Shown here piece by piece: positions 6,520 through 7,208 of a stretch of DNA of 7,208 nucleotides. Numbering within the stretch: the stretch's first letter is position 1; every line of letters starts with the position of its first letter. The position numbers and the translations under genes are program-made. The DNA is from Actinomycetota bacterium. Lineage in GTDB: Bacteria; Actinomycetota; Thermoleophilia; Gaiellales; Gaiellaceae. The notes beneath the pieces are model-generated. The model saw nothing but the letters and a program-made list of their open reading frames with translations, did no database searches and was not told where the DNA came from. The stretch is taken from assembly GCA_013696595.1 (NCBI GenBank), contig JACCYG010000363.1:1-7208 (forward strand), in the 5' to 3' direction.

Positions 6520-7208
6520 ACAGGTGCGGGTTCCGGTTCTGCCGCCGCCGTCTGTCGCGACGCGAGGTACCGCCCTGCGGGAGCGCCGACGAGCTCGCCC
6601 TCGGCGACGAGAAGCTCGCCGCTGCGGATCACGTAGCGGACACGCCCGCGCAGGCGAAAGCCGTCGTACGGCGTGTCGGCGCTGCCGTCGTGGAAGGACG
6701 ACGCCTCGACCGTCCACTCGGCGTGGGGATCCCACACGACGAGGTCGGCGTCCGCGCCCGGTGCGAGCACACCCTTGGACGGATAGAGGCCGAACCTCCG
6801 CGCCGGGCCCGTCGCAACGAGCTCGACGAGCCGCTCGAGCGGGACGCCTCGCTCGTGTCCGAGCGAAAGAAGGACTGGGAGCCGTGCTTCGACGCCGGCG
6901 AGCCCGTAGGCGAGGCCGGTGAAGTCGTCTGTCTCCGGCTTCGGCTGGAAGCGGATCTGCGCATGATCGGACCCAATCGTGTCGATCGTGCCGTCGCGAA
7001 CGGCCGTCCAGAGCGCTTCCACGTGCTCGCGCGCCCGGAGCGGTGGGACAGTGAGGTAGCGCGCGGCATCCGCCCGGTCGTAGACCGACGCGTCGAGCGC
7101 AAGGTGGTGCGAGCAAGCCTCGGCCGTGACATCGACCCGCCGCCGGCGGGCCCCGCGAACCGCATCGACACCGCCCTTCGTCGAGATGTGCACCACGTAC
7201 ACGCGCCC
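6516..7208 (-). CDS. Hydantoinase/dihydropyrimidinase-like amidohydrolase, C-terminal half (runs off window)
   Basis: Cyclic amidohydrolase of the dihydropyrimidinase/D-hydantoinase/allantoinase/dihydroorotase group. The last 230 residues are visible and the frame stays open through base 7208, so the start lies outside (the family is usually about 450). Visible marks: metal-ligand His in VYVVHIST at the edge, EACSHHLALD (the E-C-PHYL-like box), YLTVPPLR, and the catalytic Asp in TIGSDHAQ (bases 6966-6968), followed by GVEARLPVLLS, the ATGPARRFGLYPSKGVLAPGADADL region and a beta domain ending DPHAEWTV...YDGFRLRGRV. The N-terminal HxH and carboxylated Lys cannot be checked. The last codons overlap the start of the second amidohydrolase by 4 bases, making this the upstream gene of the coupled operon. 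The missing half prevents choosing between hydantoinase, dihydropyrimidinase and allantoinase. Confidence 0.88.
   Translation of the reverse strand, partial: GRVYVVHISTKGGVDAVRGARRRRVDVTAEACSHHLALDASVYDRADAARYLTVPPLRAREHVEALWTAVRDGTIDTIGSDHAQIRFQPKPETDDFTGLAYGLAGVEARLPVLLSLGHERGVPLERLVELVATGPARRFGLYPSKGVLAPGADADLVVWDPHAEWTVEASSFHDGSADTPYDGFRLRGRVRYVIRSGELLVAEGELVGAPAGRYLASRQTAAAEPEPAPV

Noticed and set aside
6520..7116. Upstream extension of the COG3964 amidohydrolase frame, which would suggest a fusion protein
   Set aside because: The extension overlaps the hydantoinase-like gene in another frame and is Arg/Ala-rich without motifs. The family N-terminus begins at the ATG at 6519.

Overview
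This is a GC-rich stretch of bacterial chromosome with tightly packed genes. Three of the five visible start codons are GTG, there is a Tat-type lipoprotein signal, and several junctions are 4-base ATGA/GTGA overlaps. These traits fit an actinobacterium, perhaps a soil or metagenomic lineage such as Thermoleophilia. That placement is an inference from style, not from a marker gene. I see no rRNA, tRNA, CRISPR array, insertion sequence or phage gene.

The window holds two converging gene groups. On the + strand, the 3' part of an aldehyde dehydrogenase gene (1-1053; closest in motif to alpha-ketoglutarate-semialdehyde dehydrogenases) overlaps by 4 bases an M20 (ArgE/DapE-like) metallopeptidase/deacylase gene (1050-2372). 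A hairpin followed by TTTT sits directly after it.

On the - strand, reading from right to left, come the 3' part of a hydantoinase/dihydropyrimidinase-like amidohydrolase (to 6516), a complete second amidohydrolase of the COG3964 (EF_0837-like) type (6519-5335), and a complete ornithine cyclodeaminase/mu-crystallin family protein (5338-4331). These three are joined by 4-base overlaps and must be one translationally coupled operon. After a 122-base gap that carries an inverted repeat comes a family 5 (peptide/nickel type) ABC-transporter substrate-binding lipoprotein (4208-2466). No permease or ATPase gene for it is inside the window.

Taken together the content looks like a catabolic island. 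A lipoprotein captures a small amide, peptide or ureide-like compound, several metal-dependent hydrolases open or deacylate it, an NAD(P)-binding OCD-family enzyme acts on an amino or imino acid, and an aldehyde dehydrogenase may oxidise the carbon skeleton. The substrate cannot be read from the sequence. The most unusual item is the OCD-family protein. Its nucleotide-binding glycine motif is altered, and the region that carries the catalytic aspartate in true ornithine cyclodeaminase lacks it, so it probably does something other than make proline from ornithine.
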